DNA from: Epichloe hybrida
Lineage: Eukaryota > Ascomycota > Sordariomycetes > Hypocreales > Clavicipitaceae
DNA: 64,000 nt
Reading direction: 5' to 3'
Assembly (NCBI GenBank): GCA_019022495.1
Contig: JAFEKR010000021.1
Coordinates: 930,001 to 994,000, forward strand
Shown: piece by piece, positions 1 to 11,639 of the stretch
Layout: each line of letters starts with the position of its first letter
Position numbering within the stretch: position 1 is the stretch's first letter
Translations under genes and position numbers: made by a program
The notes under the pieces: generated by a model
Database searches by the model: none
What the model was told of the DNA's origin: nothing
What the model saw: only the letters and a program-made list of their open reading frames with translations

Positions 1-438
1 CGGGAGGACACAGAAAATGACTCAATCATAACTGATACCGAGAGAAGGCAGTATGACAAAGGCAAGGGTGCCCTAAATGCCCGCGATGAAATCACTTTAC
101 GTGCACGACTCAGTGAAACAGGTCGCGATTTCGATGTAACCGTGAGTAAGTCAGATAGTGTGGGCAGTGTTGCCAGAAAATTGGCCAAGGAAACGTTGGT
201 AAGTATTACTTGCTACAACCTGACCGCCTCGTCTATTCACAACACTCTCCATCATTTCCCAAGCCATGCCACAAACCGCATTTCAAGAGCTATAGGAATA
301 TCTAACTTCACCCAGTTATCACCTGAAAAAAAGATCAGACTTGCTTACATGGGCAAGATGTTGGCAGAGAACCAGTCTCTTGGAGCTCAAGGTTGGCAAA
401 TTGGGCATGTTGTCAATGCTCTTGTATTCAACAGGTGA
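1..438 (+). CDS. C-terminal ubiquitin-like domain protein, 5'-partial
   Basis: The reading frame is open from base 1, so the start lies outside the window. Visible exons are 1..198 and 316..438, stopping at TGA 436-438. The intron 199..315 has a GTAAGT donor and a CAG acceptor, is phase 0 and 117 bp long, and contains no in-frame stop; I call it an intron because removing it brings two halves of one domain together. The last ~70 residues resemble a ubiquitin-like beta-grasp: an LSETGRDFDVTV strand pair, a DSVGSVARKLAKE helix, then KKIRLAYMGKML and a terminal GHVVNALVF strand. Upstream residues are charged and low in complexity. The family is inferred from this pattern only; I could not place it in a named fungal family. 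It converges on the coatomer gene, with 548 bp between the two stops. Confidence 0.6.
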   Translation, partial: REDTENDSIITDTERRQYDKGKGALNARDEITLRARLSETGRDFDVTVSKSDSVGSVARKLAKETLVSITCYNLTASSIHNTLHHFPSHATNRISRAIGISNFTQLSPEKKIRLAYMGKMLAENQSLGAQGWQIGHVVNALVFNR

Positions 439-986
439 TGGCTTACATGTTGCACCATAATCCCTTGGCAGCAATATTCTTGTTCGTTCACGCAAGTGGC
501 ACTCACGCAGGTTTGGAGTTACTCACGTAGGCTCGAAAAGCAGCTAGCTGACTGTTGTGGGCAGGGTGGGTATTTGTTGTATAACCCTCCACGCTACAAG
601 AATTACGCACTTGTTCTAAGTTCATATATCTTCGTAAATATGTTCGAATATGCTGAGATCTCACATCACCATCTAAATCCTAGACGATGAGGATGCTCCT
701 TGTGTTTGGTTGTCACAACTACTACTATATGGGCCGTTCGTCTGCAACCCAAACACCCTTATCGAATCCCCCTCCGCACGCAGGCGCCCCGGGAGAAGAG
801 CGTACTGACCCCCTCCATTTTCATGCCATGATGTTTTTTTGCGCGGTCGAAGTGGCCACTTGATGTCCATCCTTTGTTGGCGTGACTCCAGTCCCGTCCA
901 AGGCTCGCTATTTTCGAAATCACCGCGCATATCCTTGTCCATTTCTTCATTGAGCATAAATAGCCACACAGTGCCATTATAGAAGT
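439..986. other. convergent intergenic region
   Basis: This is the 3' flank shared by the ubiquitin-like gene (+) and the coatomer beta gene (minus). Base composition is like the neighbouring genes and there is no RIP signature. Two overlapping minus-strand open frames lie between 673 and 977, but they have no recognisable domain and sit where both 3' UTRs are expected. I see no supported gene, RNA or repeat. Confidence 0.6.
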
Positions 987-3900
987 TTATGCTGAAGATC
1001 CAATCTTGTTAAGTCCTTTCAGCGACCCCAAACTTAAGGCAAGACCTTGGGACCTGCTACGAATTCGCACAAATCCAGTGATAGGGCCATCTTCCCCTTC
1101 TTTCTCGATACTGAGATTAGCCAATGCATCTTCACCTATGCCTCAGTTAGTATTTACCTCTGAGCATTGATCGTCGACTGTAATATCGCGAATCGAGCTC
1201 TGAACTTACCAAAAACACTTCGGGCGTAAAGATTTGCGCTCAAAAACTGACAGTCTCCCTTCAAGCTGGCCTCTGGTGTCAGACAGCTCATATTCGTGCA
1301 GGCCATCAGCTGATTCAAAAACTCCCGTAATGACTTGGCTTTTGAATTGATGTTGACTTTGTTCTCCCATTCAAATTCAGTCCACATCGTGCGAAATTGA
1401 GTCTCGGTACAGGTTGCGGGTTGAATATAGTCCATGATGTCTACATGCAAGTCGTTTAGAATTACCACATTTGTGTCGGTTGAGTGAGCTCCATCGTATA
1501 CGACATTTCCGAAAATGACACCCGTATCAGTGGATGACACCTTAATTGTGCATTGAACATTGTGGAAGTCATGAGGCCCAAGATTCTGCGTTGTTGGTCG
1601 CTCCACAACCTTCAAATCACCTAAGGTAGCAAATTCCACCGACAGATTCTGAAGCGTCTCAGTTGTCTGGTTGACAAGGAGGACATCGAGAACTATGTCA
1701 AACTGGTGCACCTTGACATATGCCTCGGCATAGACGGGATCCGAGAAACCTGTAAGTTGTACAACACGGCTCAACTTTGAGGAAAGATCTTCTGTTGTTG
1801 CTTCGCCGCCAGTGGCTCGCTCCAGATCCATTTCCATAGCGTCAACGCCATCAGTATTATTTCGTTTGGACAATTGGCGAATCTGGACTACGTCGTCGAC
1901 CTGGACGGCAGATTTTGCTCTTTCGTGAGCCTCCTTTGCCTCGCGTTTTTTCTCTTCGACCTGAACCATGGCACGGAAAGCCTTTCTGGTGTCATTCAGC
2001 CAAACGATTTCGAGCTCCTTCTTTGATGCAAACTCAGCCAGAGATCGCACGCAGGACATTATGCGATCCACAGAATCCTCATCGATGGGCGCCTTGACAA
2101 AATGAGACTGTCCAACACGAAGGATGGAAATCATGATGAGCATTGCCTCCGCCCTCAATGCATTGGTACGGGCTTGATCTGCGGAAATTTCAGAGTGGCG
2201 CATAACCAGTTTCACCAAAGTGGAGGATAGAACCGTGGCGAGATAGTAATCTCCGTCCAGAATGAGCTGACGCAAGGGAGGCTTTTGTGCGGTCTTGACG
2301 GCTTCAAGCTTGGCAGCTGCCGACGATTGGCTGGTCAACGCCGTTTCTGTGGCGTATGTGCCATCAGCAAGGACTTTTCGAGATCCACTGGGAGCTGTTG
2401 ACTTTGTGTTGCCGTTCACTTGCTCTTCGTTTTTGCCATCATCTTGTTCCTCCAACAGTCGCTGTTCTGAAGCTAGAATAGGAATCTCGCCTAGGCTTGC
2501 CCGTATCCGCTTCCAGGCATCACGAATATCCTTCTCCTCCAGCGAGTATTCGCCGATGATCCACATGATGCCTCTGTAGACTTTGCCTGCACGAACTTCG
2601 CTAAGCGTAGAAACGAGGCGCTCGACAATCCTTTTCCGTAGCTTGGGGAATTTTTCTACCACTTCCTTCACAAAATTGATAACATCTACCGCTGACGCAT
2701 TGTTGAAGTCAGCGATAAAGTCCATGAGAAGTTCCACAACGCTAGCGGCTACTTCAGAGAATTTAATGGCGCATTGGTGAATTGAGTGTATGAGAAGAGA
2801 TCGGTATTCCGCGTTCTTTTCATACTCCTGATCAACAGTCTTTGATAATTCTTTCTTTAACAGGAGGACAACTTCCTCCACATTCTTGCTTGACACCATG
2901 TCTAAAGCAATACTAAGAGCTTTTCTGCGAACGTCAATGTCTGTGCTTGTTAAAACTCGCAGTACTTCCATGACTAAATCGTCAAGGACTCCTTCGTTGT
3001 GCTTGCGCAGTTGATCAACGCGATCTAACACAATAAGCTTGACATTATTGTCAGCTTCTTTAATACTGAGTTCGATGGACTTTGTTGCGGCAGCTTTGAC
3101 GGCTACCGGGTTATTCGTCAGCGCGGTTAGTGAAGATGCGGCTTCGTAAACAACAGTAGAGGCACCAGCTTCCAGCAGATCGAAGATGAGTCTCAGATAA
3201 CGAGCCTAAGTTTTGTTGTCAACATTTAAGTTCATCGACATGCGAGACTATTCGTCATACCTTGTTCTGGATGTTCTGAGCAGCATCCTTCCGAATGAAT
3301 TCGAGCTCCACGAGCTGTAAAAGCTCTTCGGCGTTTGGTATGCCATCGAACACAGAACTGAGATATAATAGAGCGGCGTCATGATCAATGCTGGCCAGCG
3401 CCGCGAATGCATTTCTTTTGCATGTTACATCCGTTTCACCTTCAATGAAGGTGGAGAGAAGCTCCGGTGCGTCTGGGATGAGCGACGGTGAATGAGCATA
3501 TATAGATGAGACGGCGAAAGCGGCATTCTTGCGAACATATGCATGACGATGTTCGAGACAGGACCGTGCCGAAGACAAGAGAGGCTCGATGAGTTCTGGT
3601 TCTCGCAGCTTGCAAAGGAATCGCAGTGTGTTTCCGCGGATATATTCATTGGGATGCTGAAGGTCATTTCGAATGCCATTGCTGTAGTAGACATTAGCAA
3701 TTGAGTTCCATGGCAACTCCCGAGAGCTGTAACAGTGCGTACCAAACCAGGATCATTTCCTGCTTCAATTTTCCACTTCCATCAAGCTTCGGACAGATCT
3801 CATAGTAGAAGTATAGGAGTTTTTTAAGTGGCTTGTGCTTCGAAGGCATCACGAATCGAATGATATGCATGAGCAAAGTCGGCATTGAGTCTCCATTGAG

Positions 3901-4047
3901 CATAATCGTTAATATGCGTTTCATTGTTTCGACCTTCGTCTCGTCAGTTCCTTTCTCGAGCTGCACGCGCAGGTCCGAAACACTCGGCACATCAGCCGCA
4001 TTGTCCTGGTGGACCAGGCTGTATGCATTTTCGAGAAACCCAGACAT
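987..4047 (-). CDS. SEC26: Coatomer subunit beta (beta-COP)
   Basis: Beta subunit of the COPI vesicle coat, part of the F-subcomplex that Arf1-GTP recruits to Golgi membranes for retrograde Golgi-to-ER traffic. Exons on the minus strand are 4047..3743, 3681..3261, 3205..1210 and 1135..987: 2,871 nt and 956 aa, the usual fungal length. Introns are 61, 55 and 74 bp; the last has a TACTAAC branch site before its CATAG acceptor. The start ATG (4047-4045) sits in an AAAAAATG context and gives [16 protein letters not shown], the family's normal N-terminus; an in-frame TTG just upstream is not used. The N-terminal ~500 residues are HEAT/adaptin-like ([33 protein letters not shown]). A variable acidic linker follows, then the conserved C-terminal appendage ([34 protein letters not shown]) and the end [14 protein letters not shown]. 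All exons are intact. It diverges from the mago gene. Confidence 0.97.
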
Positions 4048-4576
4048 TTTTTGCAATGTTCTCTCTAGTTGCAGACTTCGAATGTTGGATGATGTGAAGA
4101 GAAGCCAGAAGTTTGATGAATATATCGCGCTGGCCGCTTTCGAGGGGGGTGTTAGAATGGTTGAGCAGAGCTGAGATTAGGGTACAGATGGAACAATTTG
4201 TTGGCAAGGACAGCTTCGAAATATGGCAATCCAATTACCAAGCAAAAGTCCATCTGCTTAAGGTTCCTGATGTCAGTTCCAAGGCTGAGATTGTACGCTG
4301 AGAGTTTTCTGATCCAGCTCTCCTAGACAGCTTCAGAGATGATATTGTTAGCCCCGAACAGCTTGCATCACTGGCAACAACAGGTGGCACTTAATGGCAA
4401 GTAGATTGGGACAGGACCGATGTCACGTGAAGGGGGACGGGGCAACAACTTATGCCCCACGTTCAAAAGGCGGAAGATACAGATAGATTAGCTAAGCATC
4501 AATCATTGTTTTATATGCTGCTGGTTAAATATTTCGCTGGTCACTATTACCCATGGCTTCACGAGCTAAGGCCGAG
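4048..4576. promoter_or_regulatory. bidirectional SEC26 / mago promoter region
   Basis: Only 529 bp separate the two divergent start codons, so both promoters and 5' UTRs must lie here. The sequence has host-like composition. A perfect TCACGTGA palindrome lies at 4423-4430. A minus-strand open frame across 3992-4234 overlaps the first coding exon in another frame and has no domain; I treat it as chance. Confidence 0.6.
4423..4430. promoter_or_regulatory. E-box palindrome TCACGTGA
   Basis: A perfect 8-bp palindrome, the preferred core of fungal bHLH factors of the Cbf1 type. It lies about 150 bp upstream of the mago start and 375 bp upstream of the coatomer start. Its use is inferred from position and match only. 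Confidence 0.4.
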
Positions 4577-5360
4577 ATGTCTGCTGCAAACGAACCATTC
4601 TATCTCCGATACTAGTCAGTCACATGGTCTCAGCAACTCTGCAGGCTTTGCTTAAACTAATACGTAACTTCAAACAGTTCGGGTCATAAGGGTCGTTTTG
4701 GCCATGAGTTCCTCGGTAAGCTACCGTAGATGGCGTTCTCCATGTCTCCAAAGGTCCTGCAAGCTCACACAACATCAGAATTCGATTTCAGAGTTGTGGG
4801 GGATGGCCGAAGCGCGGTTGCGAGATATGCAAACAATTCGAACTACAGGAACGACAGTCTGATTCGAAAAGAAAGTAAGCGCCCGTCAACATTTCGCGAT
4901 ATGCATTCCACTATACATTCGAAAACTCTCTGACAACACATCAGTGTGTGTGAGCTCGGCCATTGTGGAAGAAATCAAGCGCATTATCAAAGCCAGCGAA
5001 ATTATCAAGTAAGCGGAGGTTGAAGAAAGATCGGAACCCACCTTGTTGCGAACTCGAGGACTGAACAATACCACAGGGAAGATGACTCTAAGTGGCCACA
5101 GAAGAACAAAGATGGCCGGCAGGAGCTTGAAATCAGACTTGGACGCGATCATATTTCATTTGAGGTCTGTAACTTGGCTTTGACTACTGTATCGCCGCTA
5201 TACTAATCAATGGAAACAGACTGCAAAGATCGGATCATTAGTCGACGTCACAGAGTCCGCTGATCCTGAAGGGCTAAGAGTGTTTTACTATTTGGTACAG
5301 GATCTCAAAGCACTCGTGTTCAGTCTAATCGCGCTTCACTTCAAAATCAAACCAATCTAG
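4577..5360 (+). CDS. mago: Mago nashi, exon junction complex core protein
   Basis: Mago nashi pairs with Y14 and locks eIF4A3 on spliced mRNA as part of the exon junction complex. Exons are 4577..4614, 4678..4715, 4779..4874, 4945..5008, 5077..5164 and 5220..5360: 465 nt, 154 aa, full length for the family. All five introns (55-70 bp) begin with GT and end with AG; four have GTAAGC or GTCAGT donors and the last has a TACTAATC branch site. Recognised segments in order are [40 protein letters not shown], the [14 protein letters not shown] helix, [34 protein letters not shown] and the C-terminal [12 protein letters not shown] chose the ATG at 4577 because [13 protein letters not shown] matches normal fungal N-termini. 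An in-frame ATG at 4553 with a good CCATGG context would add 8 residues and remains possible. Confidence 0.96.
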
Positions 5361-6300
5361 AGGTGGCTGGGCGGGGTAAACAACGAAAAGAGCGGACGAT
5401 ACCGATATTTGAAACAAGAATATGCATGACTCGGACAAACTTCGGTTCTTGTAGTTGCCAGAGCTGCGAACGACATCCAAATCTGCAAAGAGGAAATGAG
5501 GAGTCGTTTCAAAAGTGGAACGGGCACACGCTGGTGAAAGAGCGAATATCGATAGGCGTGAGTATGTCCTTCACGGTTACCCTATGCTATTGGGTTTTCT
5601 TATCTTTGGCAAAACGGGGTCTATTCGCTCATGATGGTCTACATAGTCGCTGGTAACCCTTAAATGACAATAAACTCACCGTCGAGTAGCACCTCGATGG
5701 CGACTCTTTGGGCCAATACCTACTTCTGTGCAGCCTGTCAACAAGACGCAAACAAACACAGTTCTCTTAAATATCATGTATGCGACCGGACAGAGTAATC
5801 AAAACATGTAGACTTCATCGCGACATATCGATGTATCGATTCGATATGCCCGTCAGCAAACGAGAACTATGACCGCAAGGCAACGTTCGTCCCGCAAAGT
5901 AGCTGTTCCCTTCCAGAGCATCGCTGTGTTGCCCGACAGGCAAATCTCGTGTCTCCGTGGTCAGTGGGTTCCCTCACCAGGATCGATCCAGTCTGGTGTC
6001 CTCCGTGCAGTTTTTTGTGTGTATGTAAGTATGCCACTAGGGTGAACAAGAGGTCGCCATATACCTATATTGTCAATCCACCTACCTAGGGAAATTAAGC
6101 AATCACCGTCGCTATCATATCTTCTTGTACAGAAAACAAACTAAGTAGCTACGTGGGTATTTATGTACTAACTACTACGCGCGCGGAGCGAAATCATGGT
6201 AAGAGCTGGATAGTGCTCAGCGGAAGACTTATTACGAATGTCTCCAAGTGTTAGGTAGGTGTGTAGATTTATGGGTTAGTGGGGCCCCCACAGGCACCCC
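5361..6300. other. gene-free flank downstream of mago, edge of host segment
   Basis: Host-like composition continues to about 6180 and then becomes AT-rich. Open frames at 5363..5656 (+, 97 codons) and 5867..6049 (minus, 60 codons) show no domain, no convincing start context and no splice structure. The first directly abuts the mago stop and probably lies in its 3' UTR. I see no RNA gene and no repeat shared with the rest of the window. Confidence 0.5.
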
Positions 6301-6603
6301 TGCCACGAGGTTAGTAACTGCGTATCTGTAAGTACGCGAAAAGTGTGGTGTAGTGATTTATATAATGAAAATTAGTAGTATATTTATTATTAGCCTATTA
6401 ATATGCAAGCAAATATACTTCTAATCCACTTCTACCTAATTAGATGTAGACCCTACTTGACGTGACTCCACAAGGTACAGTCCACCCCCTGTTTGATTTT
6501 ACACAACTACAAGCCCCACGAGAGGCGGCTACTATTAGCTCTAAGTAGCTACTACTAGTAAAGCTATTAGGGGTGCTATAGGGCTATCTACGCTAGTAAT
6601 AGG
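6301..6603. other. transition into RIP-mutated repeat block
   Basis: Across these ~300 bases the sequence shifts from host composition to TA-rich sequence low in CA and TG. There is no open frame. Some stretches (for example around 6460-6500) still keep CA/TG, which fits partial leakage of RIP from the repeats into single-copy flank, or an old unrecognised repeat. Confidence 0.4.
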
Positions 6604-7262
6604 TATTGAAATGTAGGGAGCTAGTTGCCAGCTGGCAACAGCTCAGGTGCAAGCTCTACGGTTAGGGACTAATAGGGCTATAACGTTAAATTAATTAACG
6701 TAACGTAACGGAAGGTTATAGCAGTTATTAACTAATAGAATTTAATCTAGATTACTTTTATAATATCTTATAAAGTAATAGAATTGATTTTAGATACGTT
6801 ATACGGGTAATGCGGCTATTGTTAGTTAAGAGAACTAGCTATCTAGCTAGTTAAAAAGATCTTCTTCCTCTTATAAACTTACTAACTATATTAGTGAATT
6901 CAGGCTACTAACAGGGTCTTATAGGCTACTTTTAATTTTCCGTAAAATTCATTTATATATAAAAATCAAAAAATTAACTTATTACTATACTAGCTAGTAA
7001 CCTGTATACACTAACTTTTAGTCCAAAAAACAACCTTATATAAAGAGAAAGCCTTATCTTCTAGCTTTAATTTGCTATATATGAAACTTTTATATAACCT
7101 TTAGTTAAAGAGAAAATCGCTATTAAAGATAGCTATAGGGTAAGTTATGTGTAAGGTAACCTGCTTATGTTACCCTAGCTTACGTTACCTTAGCTTACCT
7201 AATTACTAGTGGTGTGGTTATAGCTGCACTTATAGCTATAATATAATTAACTAATTAGTTAT
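6604..7262 (-). repeat. Copia-type LTR fragment, reverse orientation
   Basis: Read on the minus strand this matches the 831-bp LTR at 28417-29247 from its 3' end (TATTGAAATGTAGGGAGC here is the reverse of ...CTCCCTACATTTCAATA) through to the GACTAATTAG region, leaving off the first ~170 bp of the LTR. Cytosines are largely replaced by thymines compared with the younger copy. The missing end abuts the TGT start of the Gypsy LTR at 7263, so the Gypsy probably inserted into this LTR. No internal Copia sequence adjoins it, so it is a solo or broken LTR. Confidence 0.85.
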
Positions 7263-7391
7263 TGTAAGGCCCCACTCATAACACTAGCGCACTAGCGCAC
7301 CACTAGGTAAGCGTACCACGCCCTAGGGCTAGGTCTATGTAATACTAGTAAGTTACTAGCTATAAGTTAGTAACTTATATATATAATATAC
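7263..7391 (+). repeat. Gypsy 5' LTR (portion confirmed by alignment)
   Basis: The part of the left LTR that can be aligned with the right copy at 24703-24829: TGTAAGGCC, GGCTAGGT(C/T)TATGTAATACTAG and TTACTAGCTATAAGTTAGTA are shared, with C-to-T and G-to-A changes between copies. The true 3' limit of the LTR lies further right and cannot be fixed here. The five bases before it are GTTAT. Confidence 0.75.
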
Positions 7392-7499
7392 TTAGACTTA
7401 GTAAGCTTTAGTTAATATATAAACACCCTTATATCTCTTACCTAGCTATTCCTTTATTCTTATAATTTTAAAGCTTCTTTTACTAGCTACCTAAGAGTA

Positions 7500-9361
7500 A
7501 TATAAGGGGGAGAATAACCTAATTTACTAAAACTATACTATATATTACTTAGAATTAGCTAGATAATAGTGTTACTATAGCTAGGGATATATTATATTCT
7601 ATAACCTTATCTAAAGCTATACCCTTTACTATAAAGGTAAAAGAGGTAATAATTAAAGAGTAAATTACTTAGCTTAAGTAACTTAAGGAACTATAAAATT
7701 AAGAAAAGGAGCTTACTAACTTAATATAATCTTATAGAGAACTAGTAAAAAGGGGCTAAAAGAATAGTTTATCCTTAAGCCTTAGTAACTAAGAAGTTAA
7801 GGTTTAAAATATTATAGAACTTTAATACCTTATAAACTTATAAAAGTATAAGATATAGCTTAATAACCTTAACTATACCTTTAAGGGGGTAAAAAAGAAG
7901 TATTACTAAAATAACTAAAAGATTCTCTTTATACTTAACTATATATATATAAACTATTAGGCTAGATAAGACTAATATATTAAAGAATAACTAGCTAATA
8001 GTTAGGATTATCCTAAGGATAACTAGGATAAGTTTTAAGACTAAACCCTTATATTACTTAAAGACTTTATAAGTTATAATATATAAATAGCTATATAGCT
8101 AGAAAACATAAAGTAAAAGGAAGGCTAGAGTTCTATTAAGTTTAGTATTTACTTAGATTTACTAGAGAAATACCTAGAATAAGCTTTAGAAAAGACCTAT
8201 ACTTTTATATTCTTTATAAAATTACTTCCTAACTTATAAGATTATATTAACTTATATATAGATATTACTAGTCTAATATAAGAAGATATTATATAACTTA
8301 CCTAGTAATTCTAGGAGGTAATATTAAAGAATAAGTAAAAGCTAAATAATTTAGAAAAGAAAAGGCTATATAAGGTAGCTTAACACTAAAGATATAACTT
8401 CTTATAAGGGTATTAGCTAAATAAGGATTAAAGAGATAAGAATAAGGATAAGGAAAAGACCCTAGTTACTTACCTAAATAATAATAAACTATAAGAAAGA
8501 AAATAATACTATAACTATAGTAGTATAAAGTATTCTTTTATAATTATAATAAGCTAAGGAAAGACTAATAAAAGAGTTAGGAAAACTCCTAGAGATAGAA
8601 GTAAAAGCCCTTACCTTTACCTTAAATACTAGGGTACTAGTAAGATACTAATTCTATATACTAGTTACTATTTATAGGTATAAAGATATTAAAATAGTAG
8701 TAAATCTTAATAGTTATACTAAGATTAATATTATAATCGCTTAATTTATATAAACTTATAAGCTTAATTAGGCTAAGGCTATAGTACCTATCTTAAAGGT
8801 AGTAAGGGCTTTAATAGTCCCTTAATACAGTATCTATAAGGTATTTATTTTAATTAAAGATTTATAAGGTAAAGAGAAAGACCTTAAGTTACTATATATA
8901 GCTATTAATAAGGACCTAAGAGTAAAGGGAAGCCCTATATTAATTAAAATATATATAATTATAAAAGAATATATATCCCTTTACTTATACTTATAAGAAT
9001 AGTAGTTTAAAAAAAGAAAGGTAGCCTTTTTACTACTAACTCCCTATAAGTTTATAAAGGTAATATATAATAAAATAATTATATACACTATTATAAGTAT
9101 AATAGAAAATAAGTTTATCTCTCTTAAAGATAAAAAGAAGGTAAAAGTATATAAAACTATTAAAGATATCCTAAAGATATCCTAAAGAAACTATATAAGT
9201 TTAAAGATATATTTATATTAGATAAGGTAAGGAGTCTTCTATTAAAGAAGTTAACTAACTATATAATTAATCTTATACTAGGAGCTATACCCTTATATAG
9301 ACTAATTTATTCTCTCTCCTAAAGTAAACTTAGAGAGCTCTAGGAATATATTAATAATAAC
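7500..9361 (+). pseudogene. Gypsy gag and start of pol, degraded
   Basis: No frame stays open, but translated stretches keep Gypsy order. A possible CCHC knuckle lies near 8500-8560 (tyrosines replace cysteines, as TGT-to-TAT would give). Just before the Copia insertion, 9250-9361 reads like the linker into reverse transcriptase (a GAxPLYRxIYxLS pattern followed by ELxEYINNNLK). The frame resumes at 15743 with KG, showing that the Copia sits in the first part of RT. Confidence 0.7.
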
Positions 9362-9366
9362 CTAAA

Positions 9367-9662
9367 TGTTAGAACAAGCATGATATTAACAAGGGTGCGC
9401 GCCTCTGATTGGGTGGGCGCGTTGCATCGCGGACCCACATGTCCGGCCTAACCGCGCTGCGATTAGGGTTAGCATATATAGCCTCTTCACTAGTAACCCT
9501 AATTAAGGCCCCTTTTCCTATAATAAATAGCATACCCTCTTTGCTTCTATTTAATCCCTCTTTTACTTGCTTTAATAGACTAAAATATATAATAATTACA
9601 TACACTTTAGTTCACCCTAAAAACCCTACATATAGGTTAATAGTATCCTATAAATACTAACA
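9367..9662 (+). repeat. 5' LTR of Copia 1
   Basis: 296 bp, TGTTAG...CTAACA. It retains several CpG and CA/TG sites in its first 110 bp. The short open frames at 9369..9605 (minus) and 9409..9660 (+) are LTR sequence, not genes. The interior begins CTAATTAGTAGTTA, a start shared with the two Copia elements further right. Confidence 0.95.
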
Positions 9663-11639
9663 CTAATTAGTAGTTATCTTTATAAATACTATAGATTAGT
9701 AAGGTTTATAGAAGAGGTATTAGTATTAAGGACTTACTTTATAAAAGAGAAAGTGCTACTCTAAGATACTAAATATACTAAGGAAAAAGTATAATCTAGC
9801 TTTTCTTTTACCTTAAGTAACTATAACTAGCTTTATACTAAATCTAAGCTTATTAACTTAATTAAGGCCTAGTTAGTAACTAACCTAACTTATCTTTATT
9901 TATTTAATTAGCGTATTTATTATATAAACAAACCCTTAGAAGCGTGTTTATTAAATAATTAAGGCCTAGTTAGTAACTAACCTAACCTATCCTTAATTAT
10001 TTAATTAAACCTACTAAGGGATAAAGATAATAGCTTTACTTATAATCCTTTAGACTTCTATTAATTCTTTATTTTCCTTACCCCCCTATTTACTACTAAT
10101 ATTATAGTAAAATATTAAGATTAACTAGAGGGATTTAGAGCCTAAGACATTCCCTCTAATTATAAATATACCTTCCCCCCTAAGGATACTAGAAGAGAAG
10201 CTAATCTATAAGTTATATCTTACCTCCTTAGCTATATATCCCCTAATTTACACTAATATATTATATAATAAGCACTAGAGAATAAGAAATTATTTAATCT
10301 TAAAGTAAATACTACTCCTAAAGAACTTATAGCCTAGATTCTTATTAAGAAAGTAACCTATAAATATAAAAACCTATACTTATAAACCCTATTTACTATC
10401 TTTAGTAATAACTTTAGAGAATAAAAATAAGAAATATTCTAAGTAGTAAATCCTAAAGCTATAAAGAGTCTTTAAGACTTTCTCTTCTTTAGTAGTATTT
10501 ATATAGACCTATAGAGTTACTATAAGATAGTAGTCTTGCTTAAAGATATTATTAACTATAATAGATTTTATAACTAGAAAGAAGAAGAAATATAGGAAGT
10601 TACTAGGAAGTATTCCCTCTTTAAGAGGTAAATAGTAGAGAAGGACTTTTATAAAAACCTCCTTCCTATTAGTATCCCTTCTTTTAGAGATTAACTAAAG
10701 TAACTAATTACTCTATATTATCCCTAATCCCCTTAACTACTATAATTACTTCTATTTTATTCCTAGATTTTATTATACTAATCCCTAAGCATACTAAGTA
10801 TAAGGTAAAGGCGTAATAGTAAAGGTAATCCCCCTATTATAAGCCCTTAACTATAACCCTAGACCCCTCTTATTTCCCCTCCTATAATAAGGCACTATAA
10901 TCCCTCTCTATAATCTAGGACTATAGCACCTCTTCTATAAGATTTTATTATCCCTATTCCCCCTTAGGAGATAGGCTAACCCTTATTAAAGTAACTACTT
11001 AATCTTAATAAATTCTATAGTAATAAGAGTATTAAGTATAGTACTAGGGAGTATAATATTCTTAATATTAAGCTTTTAACCTATTAAAGGAAGTATAAGA
11101 TACTAGGAATTATATAAGAATAGTTAGGCTATAGTTTTAAGTTTATACTAAAAGGAAGACCTTTATAGTACTTCTTAGAGAACCTTTTAGGCTAAGGAGA
11201 CCCCTAAGATCTCCTAACTCTTATTTATAGGATTAGGTAGAAGTTTAAGATAGATAATATGTATTAAAAAAACTATCTATTATAAGGAAGATTATAACTG
11301 CTTATAATTATCTAAGAGAACCCTAGTAAATTAAAGATTAAGTGCTTTAAAGACCTTATAATAAAGCTTTTAAATCTCTAAAGGGCAAATCCTTATAGAT
11401 CCTAGTTAGAATTAGACCTCTGTAGTTAGATTCTAAATGCCTATAAAGGAATCCTAGAATATAGGGCTTATATTATTAATCCTCCTGTTAACCTCTAACG
11501 CTTTTATAAATAGATAAGGATATTAATTAGTAAATCTAAAGCTTTAATTAATTAGTAGTAGTTCCCTATAGAAGCTAGTACTAAGGAACACTTTTAGACT
11601 AACTATAAGTATAATAAAAAAGGCAAGGAAGCCTAGTAT

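Noticed and set aside
673..977. Two overlapping minus-strand open frames (98 and 72 codons)
   Set aside because: No domain, they overlap each other in different frames, and they lie in the shared 3' flank of two convergent genes.
1915..2780. Plus-strand open frames inside the coatomer gene
   Set aside because: Antisense shadows of the long conserved minus-strand exon.
3833..4301. Plus- and minus-strand open frames around the coatomer start
   Set aside because: They overlap exon 1 or the promoter in other frames and show no known domain.
5363..5656. 97-codon open frame directly after mago
   Set aside because: No recognisable domain; likely the mago 3' UTR. Composition is host-like, so a lineage-specific gene cannot be fully excluded.
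9468..9480. TTAGGG-like words (ATTAGGGTTAGC), also near 36648
   Set aside because: Single copies in an LTR and a transposon leader, not telomeric arrays.
9409..9660. Open frame in an LTR, with partner at 15558-15740
   Set aside because: Both lie inside the 296-bp Copia LTRs and are repeated because the LTRs are.
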